From Microglena sp. YARC (Eukaryota > Chlorophyta > Chlorophyceae > Chlamydomonadales > Chlamydomonadaceae), in contig CM039465.1 of assembly GCA_022414725.1 (NCBI GenBank), positions 24,545,999 through 24,609,998 of the forward strand: a stretch of DNA of 64,000 nucleotides. Direction: 5' to 3'. Each line of letters begins with the position of its first letter. Position 1 is the stretch's first letter. Below are positions 56,801-62,350 of the stretch, in pieces. Under the pieces are notes generated by a model that was not told the DNA's origin, ran no database searches, and saw only the letters and a list, made by a program, of their open reading frames with translations. The position numbers and the translations under genes are program-made.

Positions 56801-57784
56801 GACTCACTTTAGTGGACCGCTTCAACGACTCTTCCCAAGGAATTGACCCCAAACCCTAACCCTAAACCCCAAACCCTAACCCACAGGTTGACGAGCGACT
56901 CACTCTCGTGGACCGGGTCAACGACGCTTATCCCAAATGACCCCAAACCCTAACCCCCAAACCCTAACCCACAGGTTGACGAGCGACTCACTCTAGTGGA
57001 CCGCTTCAACGACGCTTCCCAAGGAATTGACGTGTTCCTGTTGTCGACCAGGGCAGGCGGGCAGGGCCTGAACCTGACAGGTGCAGACATCGTGGTATTA
57101 CATGACGTTGACTTCAACCCTCAGGTTGACAGGCAGGCTGAAGATCGGTGCCATAGGTGAGATTGAAATATTGTATCATTTTATATGTCATTTATATATA
57201 TGTGTATATGTATACCTGATATGATGCATATGCCATGATGTAAATGATACGATATACATGGTATGATGTACGTGATACGATGCACGTGATACGATTTACT
57301 AAGCATGATGTACATGATACGATGTACATGGTATGATCTACAAATGTCGGAAGGGAATAAGATGTAAAACAATAGAGAAGGGTGTTGGGAAACCCTTCAT
57401 CCAACAATACTAAACACGGCAACAGCAGCAACGACAATGACAACAACAGCATGATCAAAAACATATACAAAAACAGAAACAAAAGAGCAACGACCATAAA
57501 ACTGAATCACCGTTCCTGACCCCTCCCCTCTTATCAGGTTGGGGCAAACCAAACCTGTCACCGTGTACCGCTTGGTCACGAAAGGTACGGTCGACGAGAG
57601 TATCCTGGGCATTGCAGACCGGAAGTTGGCCCTGGATGCCGCTGTGCTGGAAGGCTTTACCCTCAGTTCAAACGGCGACCAGGCCGACAACGCCGAGGGC
57701 GACGAGCCGAAGGGCAAGAAGGGTATGGGCAAGGAAACTAAGTACATGGGTGCGATCTTGGCCTCCCTCTTGGCTGATGCATAG
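30394..57784 (+). CDS. SMARCAD1: Gene B: Fun30/SMARCAD1-type SNF2 chromatin remodeller, 14 exons
   Basis: Proposed join: 30394-31260, 32936-33287, 35561-35822, 36702-36853, 39197-39337, 41183-41354, 42453-42711, 43796-44021, 47891-48114, 49321-49439, 53394-53680, 55818-56032, 56975-57156, 57538-57784 (1234 codons plus stop). Every junction is GT-AG and in phase. Helicase motifs: I DEMGLGKT (lysine near 604), Ia [17 protein letters not shown] (780-783), [61 protein letters not shown]. The combination LHDVDFNP...[11 protein letters not shown] is typical of Fun30/SMARCAD1/ETL1, ATP-dependent nucleosome remodellers acting in heterochromatin upkeep and DNA end resection. Instead of the CUE domains of the animal protein, the N-terminal ~400 residues are glutamine-rich. 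There is an acidic insertion between motifs Ia and II and an AT-hook-like RGRPKGS near 925. Start: first ATG with a Kozak-like context (AAGATGGCC). Family assignment is confident; some exon ends could shift among duplicate splice sites. Confidence 0.85.
31273..31460 (+). mobile_element. hAT-type MITE N2, copy 1
   Basis: It begins TAGGGATCGGCAAATC and ends GTTCCCTA, with a perfect 8-bp duplication GATATTTG at 31265-31272 and 31461-31468. The interior is rich in ATGATATCAT. It lies at intron position +13, and the duplication preserves the donor context. Confidence 0.85.
31498..31665 (-). mobile_element. hAT-type MITE N2, copy 2 (inverted)
   Basis: The ends are CAGGGTACGGCA and TGCCGGTCCCTA; flanks CGTATATG and CATATATG match at 7 of 8. 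The core AGTCTGACTAGGCTAAAGTT is the reverse of that in copy 1. Confidence 0.8.
31666..32495 (+). repeat. Intron 1 of gene B: exon 1 end copy and ATATCACTAT array
   Basis: At 31700-31745 CGTCAAGTAGCACAACATGT copies the end of exon 1, with the donor AG changed to AT. From 32190 to 32410 a short-period ATCACTATATATGATCAC array follows. No gene is seen. Confidence 0.65.
32496..32935 (+). repeat. CTCCTC array before gene B exon 2
   Basis: Three or four units, each with GGAAGGAGCTGCTCGAATAA, a CTAAATTGAAGCACCCGACC segment and a long CCTCCT run. The E-rich and S-rich frames across it are artefacts. The last unit ends in the exon 2 acceptor. Confidence 0.85.
32936..33287 (+). CDS. SMARCAD1: Gene B exon 2 (Q-rich)
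   Basis: It follows a CCTCCT tract ending in TAG, and an alternative in-phase acceptor CAG lies at 32947. It reads [19 protein letters not shown], further Q-rich runs, then [12 protein letters not shown]. It ends with one base of a glycine codon at donor GTATCT. Confidence 0.7.
33288..34307 (+). repeat. Intron 2 of gene B, satellites
   Basis: At 33466-33500 GCAGATATCACATCAATGCT copies the exon 2 donor region. From 33540 to 33770 a CCCCACAACACCCC array runs. At 33955-34200 there is a CATACGTGTATGCGTACATG-type array. No gene was found. Confidence 0.65.
34308..34527. repeat. Interspersed repeat R2, copy 2
   Basis: From TTTTTTGGCGGAGCCCCC to GACGCTGCATAGGACTTGTT; closely matches 20400-20623. 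The C/G-run hairpin at the start is kept. Confidence 0.65.
34735..34925 (-). mobile_element. tRNA-derived SINE, third copy
   Basis: On the - strand the A box is TGGCTCAATGG and the B-box region CCTCGAATCC. The body GTCAACCGCCATGGTAGC and tail (ACCAGGCGTTATCATTA) match the SINE at 28467. Confidence 0.75.
35085..35560 (+). repeat. Poly-C tract and exon 3 start copies (gene B)
   Basis: After a poly-C tract at about 35090-35115, three copies of CACAGGCAACGCAGCTCCTC lie near 35280, 35373 and 35467 (period about 93). Each keeps the CACAG acceptor; they run into CACCCACC satellite. Confidence 0.88.
35561..35822 (+). CDS. SMARCAD1: Gene B exon 3
   Basis: Acceptor CTCCCACAG. It reads [20 protein letters not shown], an [14 protein letters not shown] acidic run, then [20 protein letters not shown]. 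It ends with two bases of an arginine codon. Three copies of its start lie upstream and four of its end downstream. Confidence 0.75.
35823..36420 (+). repeat. Exon 3 end copies (gene B)
   Basis: Four copies of CTTGATAAGGCCCAGAAGAT to the donor lie near 35897, 36040, 36167 and 36353, with decay. GGATGGGG satellite separates them. Confidence 0.88.
36421..36701 (+). repeat. AAGTACATCAGTACAATG and CACCAC tracts
   Basis: A short array near 36440-36510 is followed by CACCAC-rich sequence up to the exon 4 acceptor. No exon 4 start copies were seen. Confidence 0.6.
36702..36853 (+). CDS. SMARCAD1: Gene B exon 4
   Basis: Acceptor TGCATTAG, donor GTAGGA. It reads [40 protein letters not shown]. Phase agrees on both sides. 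No known domain is visible. Confidence 0.7.
36920..37860 (+). repeat. Exon 4 end copies, R1 copy and GGGTGGATGGG minisatellite
   Basis: Copies of the exon 4 end lie at 36926-37007 (nearly complete, with donor GTATGT) and 37148-37195. Between them is R1 copy 4 (37043-37147). From 37200 a purine-rich minisatellite (GGGTGTGGGCGGGTGGATGG, period about 60) runs to 37830. Confidence 0.87.
37861..39196 (+). repeat. Eight exon 5 start copies (gene B)
   Basis: Copies of CCCAGGCTCAGTAGTAAGCA with acceptor lie near 37965, 38112, 38259, 38405, 38537, 38655, 38851 and 39007. Each runs on through the CCTGACGACGACCTG segment into ACCATTTATTTACC and poly-C tracts. Only the copy at 39197 continues to the exon end. 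Confidence 0.9.
39197..39337 (+). CDS. SMARCAD1: Gene B exon 5 (start of the ATPase core)
   Basis: The sole copy joining start and end: [20 protein letters not shown], then [20 protein letters not shown]. The YQLVGINFL stretch is the SNF2 segment just before motif I. It ends with one base of a glycine codon. Confidence 0.8.
39450..39665 (-). mobile_element. tRNA-derived SINE-like element
   Basis: On the - strand an A box TGGCTCAATCG follows CGGAACGGGA, and a B-box-like GGTTTGAACCC lies about 60 bases on. A GTCGTCGACCGGCATGGTAA body follows. It differs from the main SINE family but has the same layout. Confidence 0.55.
39745..40700 (+). repeat. Exon 5 end copies (gene B) with trinucleotide satellite
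   Basis: Four copies of TGGAATCAACTTTCTCATGA to GTCGGTAAGTTG lie near 39758, 39918, 40157 and 40648. CCACCACCACCAGCAGCAG tracts fill the gaps. Confidence 0.9.
40735..41182 (+). repeat. CACTATCCACTGACC minisatellite
   Basis: Units of CACCCACTATCCACTGACC lead to the exon 6 acceptor. No exon copies were noticed in it. Confidence 0.85.
41183..41354 (+). CDS. SMARCAD1: Gene B exon 6 (motifs I and Ia)
   Basis: [20 protein letters not shown] gives the Walker A lysine; [18 protein letters not shown] is motif Ia. It ends RWCPRLR at donor GTAAGC, phase 2. Confidence 0.9.
41355..41999 (+). repeat. Exon 6 end copies (gene B)
   Basis: A long copy at 41460-41545 (from CACCTTATCGTGGTCCCTGC) keeps the donor GTAAGCCTGG. 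Shorter, worn copies lie near 41695 and 41920. GTGTGT satellite lies between. Confidence 0.88.
42000..42452 (+). repeat. Exon 7 start copies (gene B)
   Basis: Copies of GGTGGTGCAGTACTATGGCA to AAGTGGCGGCACC lie at about 42010-42072 and 42272-42342, each running into CCACCA satellite. Confidence 0.88.
42453..42711 (+). CDS. SMARCAD1: Gene B exon 7 (VVQYYG and acidic insertion)
   Basis: It begins [19 protein letters not shown], as expected after motif Ia. It continues into a lineage-specific insertion rich in D and E ([31 protein letters not shown]). It ends in phase 0 at donor GTGTGC. Confidence 0.8.
42712..43795 (+). repeat. Exon 7 end copies and an exon 8 fragment
   Basis: Copies of GATCTGTTGTTGCCACCGGA to the donor lie at about 42850, 43035 and 43333, with remnants near 43535 and 43655. 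One copy has a TAG stop (43383-43385). At 43680-43705 an exon 8 fragment (ACCTACACCATATTTGAGCA) follows the last remnant directly. Poly-C tracts separate units. Confidence 0.85.
43796..44021 (+). CDS. SMARCAD1: Gene B exon 8 (motif II, DEAH)
   Basis: Acceptor CCATGCAG. It reads [16 protein letters not shown], then [14 protein letters not shown], and ends [14 protein letters not shown] at donor GTACGA with one base of a glycine codon. The terminal 50 bases are repeated fourteen or more times in the intron. Confidence 0.88.
44022..47075 (+). repeat. Fourteen near-identical exon 8 end copies in an AT-rich array
   Basis: Units of about 213 bases begin with GAGCAAACTGCGACGTGTGG near 44182, 44394, 44615, 44828, 45041, 45268, 45483, 45694, 45907, 46121, 46333, 46543, 46761 and 47021. 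The coding part (about 55 bases, ending CTCACTGGTACGA) is almost unchanged. The spacer is ATTTATTTA-rich. Confidence 0.95.
47076..47570 (+). repeat. Diverged end of the exon 8 array
   Basis: One worn unit (near 47240, AACTACGACATGTGGCTGTC) and fragments of GCCTTCTCCTCACTGGTAGG remain. Divergence rises toward the right edge of the array, as expected for homogenisation in its middle. Confidence 0.75.
47571..47890 (+). repeat. Truncated exon 9 start copy (gene B)
   Basis: At 47675-47765 an acceptor (GTGCAG) and about 90 exon bases read [20 protein letters not shown] and LFGGGDDDV, then a TAG stop. It then runs into CACCAC and (CA)n satellite before the intact exon at 47891. Confidence 0.88.
47891..48114 (+). 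CDS. SMARCAD1: Gene B exon 9 (motif III)
   Basis: It reads [60 protein letters not shown]. Most SNF2 proteins have TP(V/I)QN and a tryptophan-type residue where this exon has L and R. A truncated copy upstream keeps TPIQN and LWALL. Donor GTAGGT, phase 0. Confidence 0.85.
48115..48575 (+). repeat. Exon 9 end copies (gene B)
   Basis: AAGAAGAAGCATGTGGTGAA plus GTAGG recurs near 48250 and 48373, with a decayed copy near 48544, in CACACC satellite. Confidence 0.85.
48576..49320 (+). repeat. Four exon 10 start copies (gene B)
   Basis: CACCCCAGGGCTTAGACA starts copies near 48617, 48757, 48947 and 49144. Each is truncated after about 60 exon bases (GTTGAATGGACAC), then CACCCACA satellite. The intact exon follows. 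Confidence 0.9.
49321..49439 (+). CDS. SMARCAD1: Gene B exon 10
   Basis: Acceptor [28 protein letters not shown] then [19 protein letters not shown], ending phase 2 at donor GTAGGA. Several whole-length relatives follow; one of them (49501-49619) is also open with both splice signals. Confidence 0.7.
49501..49619 (+). CDS. Possible alternative exon 10b of gene B
   Basis: The same length as exon 10 (119 bases), preceded by GGTGAG and followed by GTAGGA. It is open throughout in the right phase: [39 protein letters not shown]. It could replace exon 10, or be included as a dead copy. Using both in series would break the frame, since each adds 119 bases. Confidence 0.3.
49695..49880 (+). mobile_element. 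Possible tRNA-derived insertion in the exon 10 array
   Basis: The block from CCCCTATTGG to GGACTGGAAGCC interrupts one unit and holds a B-box-like GAGTTCGACCCCC. The A box is unclear. Flanking GGAAGCCAGC stretches recur at both sides. Confidence 0.4.
50807..53393 (+). repeat. Exon 11 start copies and CCATCCAGCCCTCCCACC minisatellite
   Basis: Six copies of GGGGCCGCCCCAAGGGCTCC to the ATCTTCACCCACC segment lie near 50897 (worn), 51066, 51296, 51479, 51658 and 51895. From 52050 a C-rich minisatellite (CTCACCCCATCCAGCCCTCC) fills 1.3 kb up to the intact exon. Confidence 0.92.
53394..53680 (+). CDS. SMARCAD1: Gene B exon 11 (AT-hook-like insertion, helical linker)
   Basis: It begins [19 protein letters not shown]; with the split arginine this gives RGRP, the core of an AT-hook. 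It then reads [20 protein letters not shown], as in other SNF2 proteins between the two helicase lobes, and ends [10 protein letters not shown]. Donor GTACGT, one base of a codon carried over. Confidence 0.82.
53681..54700 (+). repeat. Six exon 11 end copies (gene B)
   Basis: Copies of GGCAACTGCAGCATGGAGCG to CACCGGTTTGCGGGTACGT lie near 53773, 53942, 54130, 54292, 54458 and 54617. TGTGTG satellite fills the gaps. Several are open and keep the GTACGT donor. Confidence 0.92.
54870..55133. repeat. Tandem pair of about 150 bases in intron 11
   Basis: The segment from ATGGGTAATGGTTCTG to GGTCATCTGCCACCACATGC occurs twice (about 54868-54985 and 55030-55132). It is unrelated to the exons. Confidence 0.7.
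55134..55310 (+). mobile_element. hAT-type MITE N2, copy 3
   Basis: TTGGGACCGGCATATC at the left and ATATTGCCATTCACTA at the right match N2 termini with changes. The core GGTAACTTTGGCCTAGCC matches copy 1. No clear target duplication. Confidence 0.65.
55380..55817 (+). repeat. Exon 12 start copy and CCCCACC satellite
   Basis: One copy of CCTGCAGTCACCTTCTCCAA to TCATGTCCTCCACC lies at 55483-55558, then C-rich satellite up to the intact exon. Confidence 0.87.
55818..56032 (+). CDS. SMARCAD1: Gene B exon 12 (motif IV)
   Basis: Acceptor CCCTGCAG. It reads [63 protein letters not shown]. It starts helicase lobe 2 and ends in phase 0 at donor GTAGGT. Confidence 0.9.
56033..56630 (+). repeat. Exon 12 end copies (gene B)
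   Basis: Three copies of AGCCGCGTATTACTGTTTCA to GATGGGGACAAAATGGTGGG begin near 56093, 56263 and 56446. They carry frameshifts and lost donors, with GGGGTGG satellite between. Confidence 0.88.
56631..56974 (+). repeat. Exon 13 start copies with CCCTAA repeats
   Basis: Copies of CACAGGTTGACGAGCGACTC to AACGACGCTTATCC lie near 56634, 56785 and 56884. Spacers are AAACCCTAACCC-like, resembling telomere repeats of the CCCTAAA type. Confidence 0.87.
56975..57156 (+). CDS. SMARCAD1: Gene B exon 13 (motifs V and VI)
   Basis: [38 protein letters not shown], then [19 protein letters not shown] with the motif VI arginine split across the junction. The acceptor follows CCCTAACCCACAG; donor GTGAGA. Confidence 0.92.
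57157..57537. repeat. Intron 13 of gene B
   Basis: A short array of GATACGATGTACATGGTATG units runs from about 57215 to 57340. The rest is plain intron. No exon edge copies were seen. Confidence 0.65.
57538..57784 (+). CDS. SMARCAD1: Gene B exon 14 (C-terminus, stop)
   Basis: [40 protein letters not shown], then a lysine- and acid-rich stretch and [11 protein letters not shown], ending at TAG 57782-57784. Its end matches the short C-terminus of Fun30/SMARCAD1 proteins. Confidence 0.9.
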
Positions 57785-58330
57785 TCCCCGACCAGGCCAA
57801 CAATGCTGAGGGCGGCGAGCCGGAGGGCAAGAAGAGGATGGACAAGAAGGCTATGGGCAAGAAGAATATCTATAAGATGTCTATGGGCAAGGAAACTAAG
57901 TGCATAGTCCCCTTTAACTCCGTCAAGCTACGGCACATTTGGAGTCCAATAGGGCACCAGGAAAATGTCACCCTGGTCATCATAGGGATAGGGTAGATGC
58001 TGCTGTGCTGGAAGGCTTTACCCTCAGCTCCAACCTGGCTATGGGCAAGGAAACTAAGTGCATGGGTGCTATCTTGGCCTCCCTCTAGGCTGATGCATAG
58101 CCCCCGACCAGGCCGACGACGCCGACGGCAGCGAGCCGAAGGGCAAGAAGAGTATGGGCAAGGAAACTATGTGCATGGGTGCTATCTTGGCCTCCCTCTA
58201 GGCTGATGCATAGCCCCCGACCAGGCCGACGACGCCGACGGCGGCGAGCCAAAGGGCAAGAAGAGTATGGGCAAGGAGACGAAGTACATGGTTGCCATCT
58301 TGACCTCCCTCTTGGCTGATGCATAGTCCA
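57785..58330 (+). repeat. 3' copies of the gene B terminal exon past the stop
   Basis: Copies of GACCAGGCCGACGACGCCGA to TTGGCTGATGCATAG begin near 57789, 58000 (from GATGCTGCTGTGCTGGAAGG), 58107 and 58219. Two have TAG where the intact exon codes LLADA. They form the 3' untranslated region or flank. Confidence 0.88.
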
Positions 58331-58343
58331 GCATGGCCCCTTT

Positions 58344-58495
58344 CAGTGATATACAATGGTCTAGTGGTAGACCAGATTGCTTGAGGAACAAGAGTCAGGG
58401 GTTCGACTCCCCCTTCGGTCGCTCTTGGCGTTGCAGGTTGTGTCAACCGCGATGGTAGCTTGTCCAGTTGAGGTAGGAGGCCGCTCCCCACCCGC
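58344..58495 (+). mobile_element. tRNA-derived SINE, tail-truncated copy
   Basis: A box TGGTCTAGTGG and B box GGTTCGACTCC are clear, with body GTCAACCGCGATGGTAGC. It stops in CCGCTCCCCACCCGCG and joins AGAGTATGGGCAAGGATACG, another scrap of gene B exon 14. The SINE therefore lies within the terminal-exon copy array. Confidence 0.78.
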
Positions 58496-58574
58496 GAAGA
58501 GTATGGGCAAGGATACGAACTAGCTGAGTTGGAAAACCCTAGTTCAGGATAGATTCAGTGTTCCGTCTGGGTGT

Positions 58575-58790
58575 GTAAACCCGGTTATACTATTTTGTGT
58601 ATGCACTTGTATTGCTTGTTACACACTTATGTGTAAACACTTGTACAGCCGGTTATACACTTTTGTGTATACACTTGTATTGCCGGCTATACACTTGTGT
58701 GTATGCACTTGTATAGCTGATTATACACTTTTGTGTATACACTTGTATTGCCGGTTGTACACTTTTTGTATGCACTTGCATCACCTATTA
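58575..58790. repeat. Tandem repeat GTGTATACACTTGTATTGCC
   Basis: Four to five units of about 45-50 bases with TATACACTTTTGTGTATACA. No gene is apparent. Confidence 0.75.
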
Positions 58791-58945
58791 TACGGAGCGC
58801 AATATTGCTTCTACTTTCTTTAGGGAAGATTGGTGAAGCTATATCAAGATTGGTGTAGCTATATCAAGATCGAGAGATATGGATAGGACATAAAGCTTAT
58901 CTGAACCCCATGGTGGTTTAGCGTGTAGCGTGGTGACCCATGGGG

Positions 58946-59226
58946 TGATGATCAGCATAGGCGGTGTGATTGCTTCCCTTGGGGTTGTTGGAGGAGAGCT
59001 TTTTTCGTTACTGAGAGGGGGTCTTGTACTAGCAATCGGGGATCTGATGTCTTTCCAGAGTGGGCTCCAGGTATTGGTTTGGGGGATGATCAGCGAAGAT
59101 GGTGTTATCGGTTCCCTTGGGGTTGTTGCAGGAGAGCTTTTTTTCGTTACAGAGAAGGGGTCTTCTACTAGCTATCAGGGATTTGATGTCTTACAAGGGT
59201 GGGCTCCTGGTAGTGATTTGGGTGGG
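58946..59226 (+). repeat. Two-copy direct repeat of about 140 bases
   Basis: GGGGTTGTTGGAGGAGAGCT recurs as GGGGTTGTTGCAGGAGAGCT about 145 bases later, with matching flanks. An open frame of about 100 codons spans both copies, but it has no recognisable features and I do not call it a gene. Confidence 0.65.
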
Positions 59227-59342
59227 GTAAGGGTTTAGTTGGGTGTATGAATTGAGCGGCGTCGCTACCACCCGAGAGAACAAGCTAGCTGAGTGATGTC
59301 ATGATGATACACTGGGAGGAGGCCCAGGTATGACCCCCCCCC

Positions 59343-59373
<31 letters not shown>

Positions 59374-59407
59374 ACACCAGCCAGGGAGCTAGTCTGCCCT
59401 GGTCACT

Positions 59408-59505
59408 GTGTAGCTTTCTTTTCAGCTACTAGCAGCAGCTTCTACGCAGCTCCCTTGGCTTGCTACCAAGCCAAACCTAATGCAATGTAGAGCATCTAGA
59501 AGCTA
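59408..59505 (+). repeat. Interspersed repeat shared with 9975-10075
   Basis: TTTCAGCTACTAGCAGCAGC and TTGGCTTGCTACCAAGCC are the reverse complement of the 9975-10075 segment. A poly-C tract precedes it at about 59334-59359. Confidence 0.55.
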
Positions 59506-59516
59506 GCAGATTGTTA

Positions 59517-59745
59517 CATGGTTAGGCGGAGCCCCCCTTCTGGGGGGCAGGAGCCCCCATTATCACCCTGTAGTCCGTTTGTGCGACCGACCGATGTGCG
59601 ACCAAGACGAAGCCTGACACGTCAGCCAACTGTCTCATAACTAACTGGCTTCGGTCCGCTTGATTCCGTTGCCACCAGTGGCTCCAATAACACTCTCCGC
59701 CAAGTGTCCACGTTGCTTGCGACACTGCCTAAGACTTGTTCAGCC
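59517..59745. repeat. Interspersed repeat R2, copy 3
   Basis: From TTAGGCGGAGCCCCCC to GACACTGCCTAAGACTTGTT; diverged from the copies at 20400 and 34308 but collinear. Confidence 0.6.
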
Positions 59746-60016
59746 CACTCAAGGCTGCTCACTGTCTACCATTTCCGACCCCTTATCCCCCCCCCCACCC
59801 CATCCCCATCCCACCCACACCCACACCCACACCCCACACCCTCACCCCACCCCACCCCACCTGTGATACCCACCTTAACCAGGGAGCATACTAAGCCTAG
59901 AGGACTGATTAAAGACTTCTCCAGGTCAGCTATGCACGCCGACATCTACACACAATCTGGATGTTGGACCTCATAGGTAGATGGGGGATTGGGGGAGAGA
60001 TGTTGCCTGGTATAAT

Positions 60017-60157
60017 TAGGGAACGGCAAAATCATATCATATGATGCCAGCAGTCTGACTAGGCCAAAGTTACCATTTACACGCAAAGATCATATGATGC
60101 GATTTCTATGATTTATTACTCGCCTTAGGTCAGTATCATATGATTTGCCGGTCCCTA
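60017..60157. mobile_element. hAT-type MITE N2, copy 4
   Basis: The ends are TAGGGAACGGCAAAATC and GATTTGCCGGTCCCTA. The flanks GGTATAAT and GATATAAT match at 7 of 8. The core GTCTGACTAGGCCAAAGTTA matches copy 2. Confidence 0.8.
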
Positions 60158-61500
60158 GATATAATAGGTTACTTGGTACGTCAGCCGTCAGGCTTATTAC
60201 CGTCTGCAGGCGGAATTAACATGGGCAGTCTGAACGTAACTGCACCCCACCCCTGAGCACAGAATGCAAGCAACCGGATGAAATTGAGTGAGTATGCGTT
60301 CGGCAGGTTGGATTGGATTGTTACATGGTTTTCCGGTACTCTGAGGTCAGAAAAACTGTTGTGAGATGAGAGTAACAGGACCAGGGTTGTTAAGGGCGTT
60401 GTTACATGGTTTTTCAACCAAAGCTGGGCTACTCTCCGTCTTCCAATTCCAAGTCCCCCGTGCGAAATCTAAGGAAACCAGGGGGCATACCAAGCGGATA
60501 GACAGTGTAAATAGGTTGGTATCAGGGTTGTTCAAGACGCTACGTATCTGACGATACCCCCCTGGACTGTAACATACATACATTTAGATTTCGGTTTGCA
60601 AGCAAGATAAGACAGTACAAAGAACGGAGCAGGTATACCCGAATGTAAAAAATCTCCAGATTTTTGGAAGAAGGGATTACACCAATTAAAATGTCCGTTA
60701 GTTACCTTCAACGCAGTATTAAATGGCAAACGCCCCTTTGCCAAACTGAATTATATGAGAAACTGAGCCGGCTCGCTAACTGGCTCGCATTTGCCAAGTA
60801 TCTTCAACAACGTCGGTTACCAACGAAGCCAGTAGTTGACTGCAAGTAGTAACTGGAACTTTTTGGTTTTCGCTGTAACAAGGAAATGCAACCCTTGGCT
60901 GGGCAGTCATGGACTCATGGGCCAATTGGTTGCCAGAATTATTCAAGCCGAATTAAATGCATTCCTTGGCTGGGTATTTTGTACTCTCTCTGTCTCACTC
61001 TCTCTGTCTCCCTTCCTCCCTGGCTGGCTGGTGATTTTCAACATGTAACAAGGAAATGCAATTTGGCAAAACGACCCTTTGCCAATTTGAATTGGTTTTT
61101 AGGTCTAAACTTGAGCATTTTTTCTCAGGTCTACCTGGGTCTACAAAAAAACACTTTTGCCAAGTAATTTTTGCCATGCTTTTTAGACACCGTTAAAAAA
61201 AAGTTTGCCAACTTATAATCTTACCCGAATGAAAAAAATCTCCCGATTTTTTGAAGTTTTTTGAAGAGGGATTAGCCCCATTAAAATGTCCGTCCGTTCG
61301 TTCGTTCGTGTGTCACAAACCAAATTTCCAGGTTTCATGAAAAACATCAAAAAAGTTAAACATTCTATATTTTTGATGAAGTATAAGACTTATTTAAATC
61401 GGAAAAATTCCGGCCAGAGCACATATGACTGTATGAGCATCGTAATTTTCGAAAAGGAGCTCAGGTTGGGCCAAATAGCTACAATTAACGATTAACAATT
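60158..61500. repeat. Old repeats, no gene
   Basis: A segment beginning ACCCGAATGTAAAAAATCTC and ending ATTAAAATGTCCGT occurs at about 60637-60695 and 61221-61290. GTAACAAGGAAATGCAA occurs at 60876 and 61046. They may be ends of an unknown element. No convincing ORF is present. Confidence 0.45.
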
Positions 61501-61803
61501 TGATTTAAGGGTGTTTTGAGCTAACATTTCAAATTTGAATCATTTAAACATGTGCGTTTATGTAGGTTTGGGAGTAGAATTGTCGTCAAAAAATCGAGGC
61601 GAAACGTGTAAGCATCACAATGGACGAAACATTCCCCTAGGGCACTTGTGCCATAATTAGCCCACGGACCCAACCTCAGGGCCGTGCGTGGGGCAGGGGC
61701 GGGGGCCACCGGGCGGGGCAGGGGCTGGGGCGGGGGCAGGGGCCGGCCATTTATAATGTATGATGGATATATGGACCTTTTGGGGTCTGTGTGTGTGCGT
61801 GGT

Positions 61804-61834
<31 letters not shown>

Positions 61835-61984
61835 GGGGGGGTGTGTGGGTGTGTGGGTGTGTGGGTGGGTGGGTGGGGGGGGTGGGGGGGGGGGGGGTAA
61901 GGCAGATTAAAAAAACTTCCGACAAAGGTGTATGAAAAAACTTCCTCACTACCCCCCGATACCTCCCATGTCTAGGAGTGGGGG
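61501..61984. other. Non-coding stretch with poly-G
   Basis: It contains GGGGC repeats (61690-61745) and poly-G/GTGTGG tracts (61800-61900). No gene is seen. Confidence 0.45.
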
Positions 61985-62350
61985 CGTGGAATATATGCAG
62001 CTCGGGAGGGTGTCGACACTCGACAGCCCGTTTTTTGCACGGGTGCATCCGGGTGTATCCTATCCTGACCCGTTTCTTTCTCGGGTGCAACCTACCCTAA
62101 ACCTTAGATTCAACGGCTCTTGTTCCACTGGGCTCGTTAGGACCACTATCCTTCCTTGTCAGCTGTACAGTGCGACAGGTCTATACAAACTACATACCCA
62201 TTCACCATCGCTACAGGATTGGAGTCGTACAACACTCGAGGTGAAGCAAGGGGCAGTAGACCTGAAGCAAATTAATATACAGAAATCACCGCAGGTGGGC
62301 ATCGAAACCCGCGACTCCCGCAGAGAGCACAAACCTGAACTGCAGAAAAA
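61985..62350 (-). mobile_element. 3' non-coding part of the Copia element (possible LTR)
   Basis: On the - strand this follows the polyprotein stop and should hold the polypurine tract and 3' LTR. I could not fix the LTR borders, because the 5' LTR lies outside the window. Confidence 0.4.

Noticed and set aside
58930..59238. Open frame of about 100 codons over a two-copy repeat
   Set aside because: Repeat-driven, without recognisable motifs or splice context.
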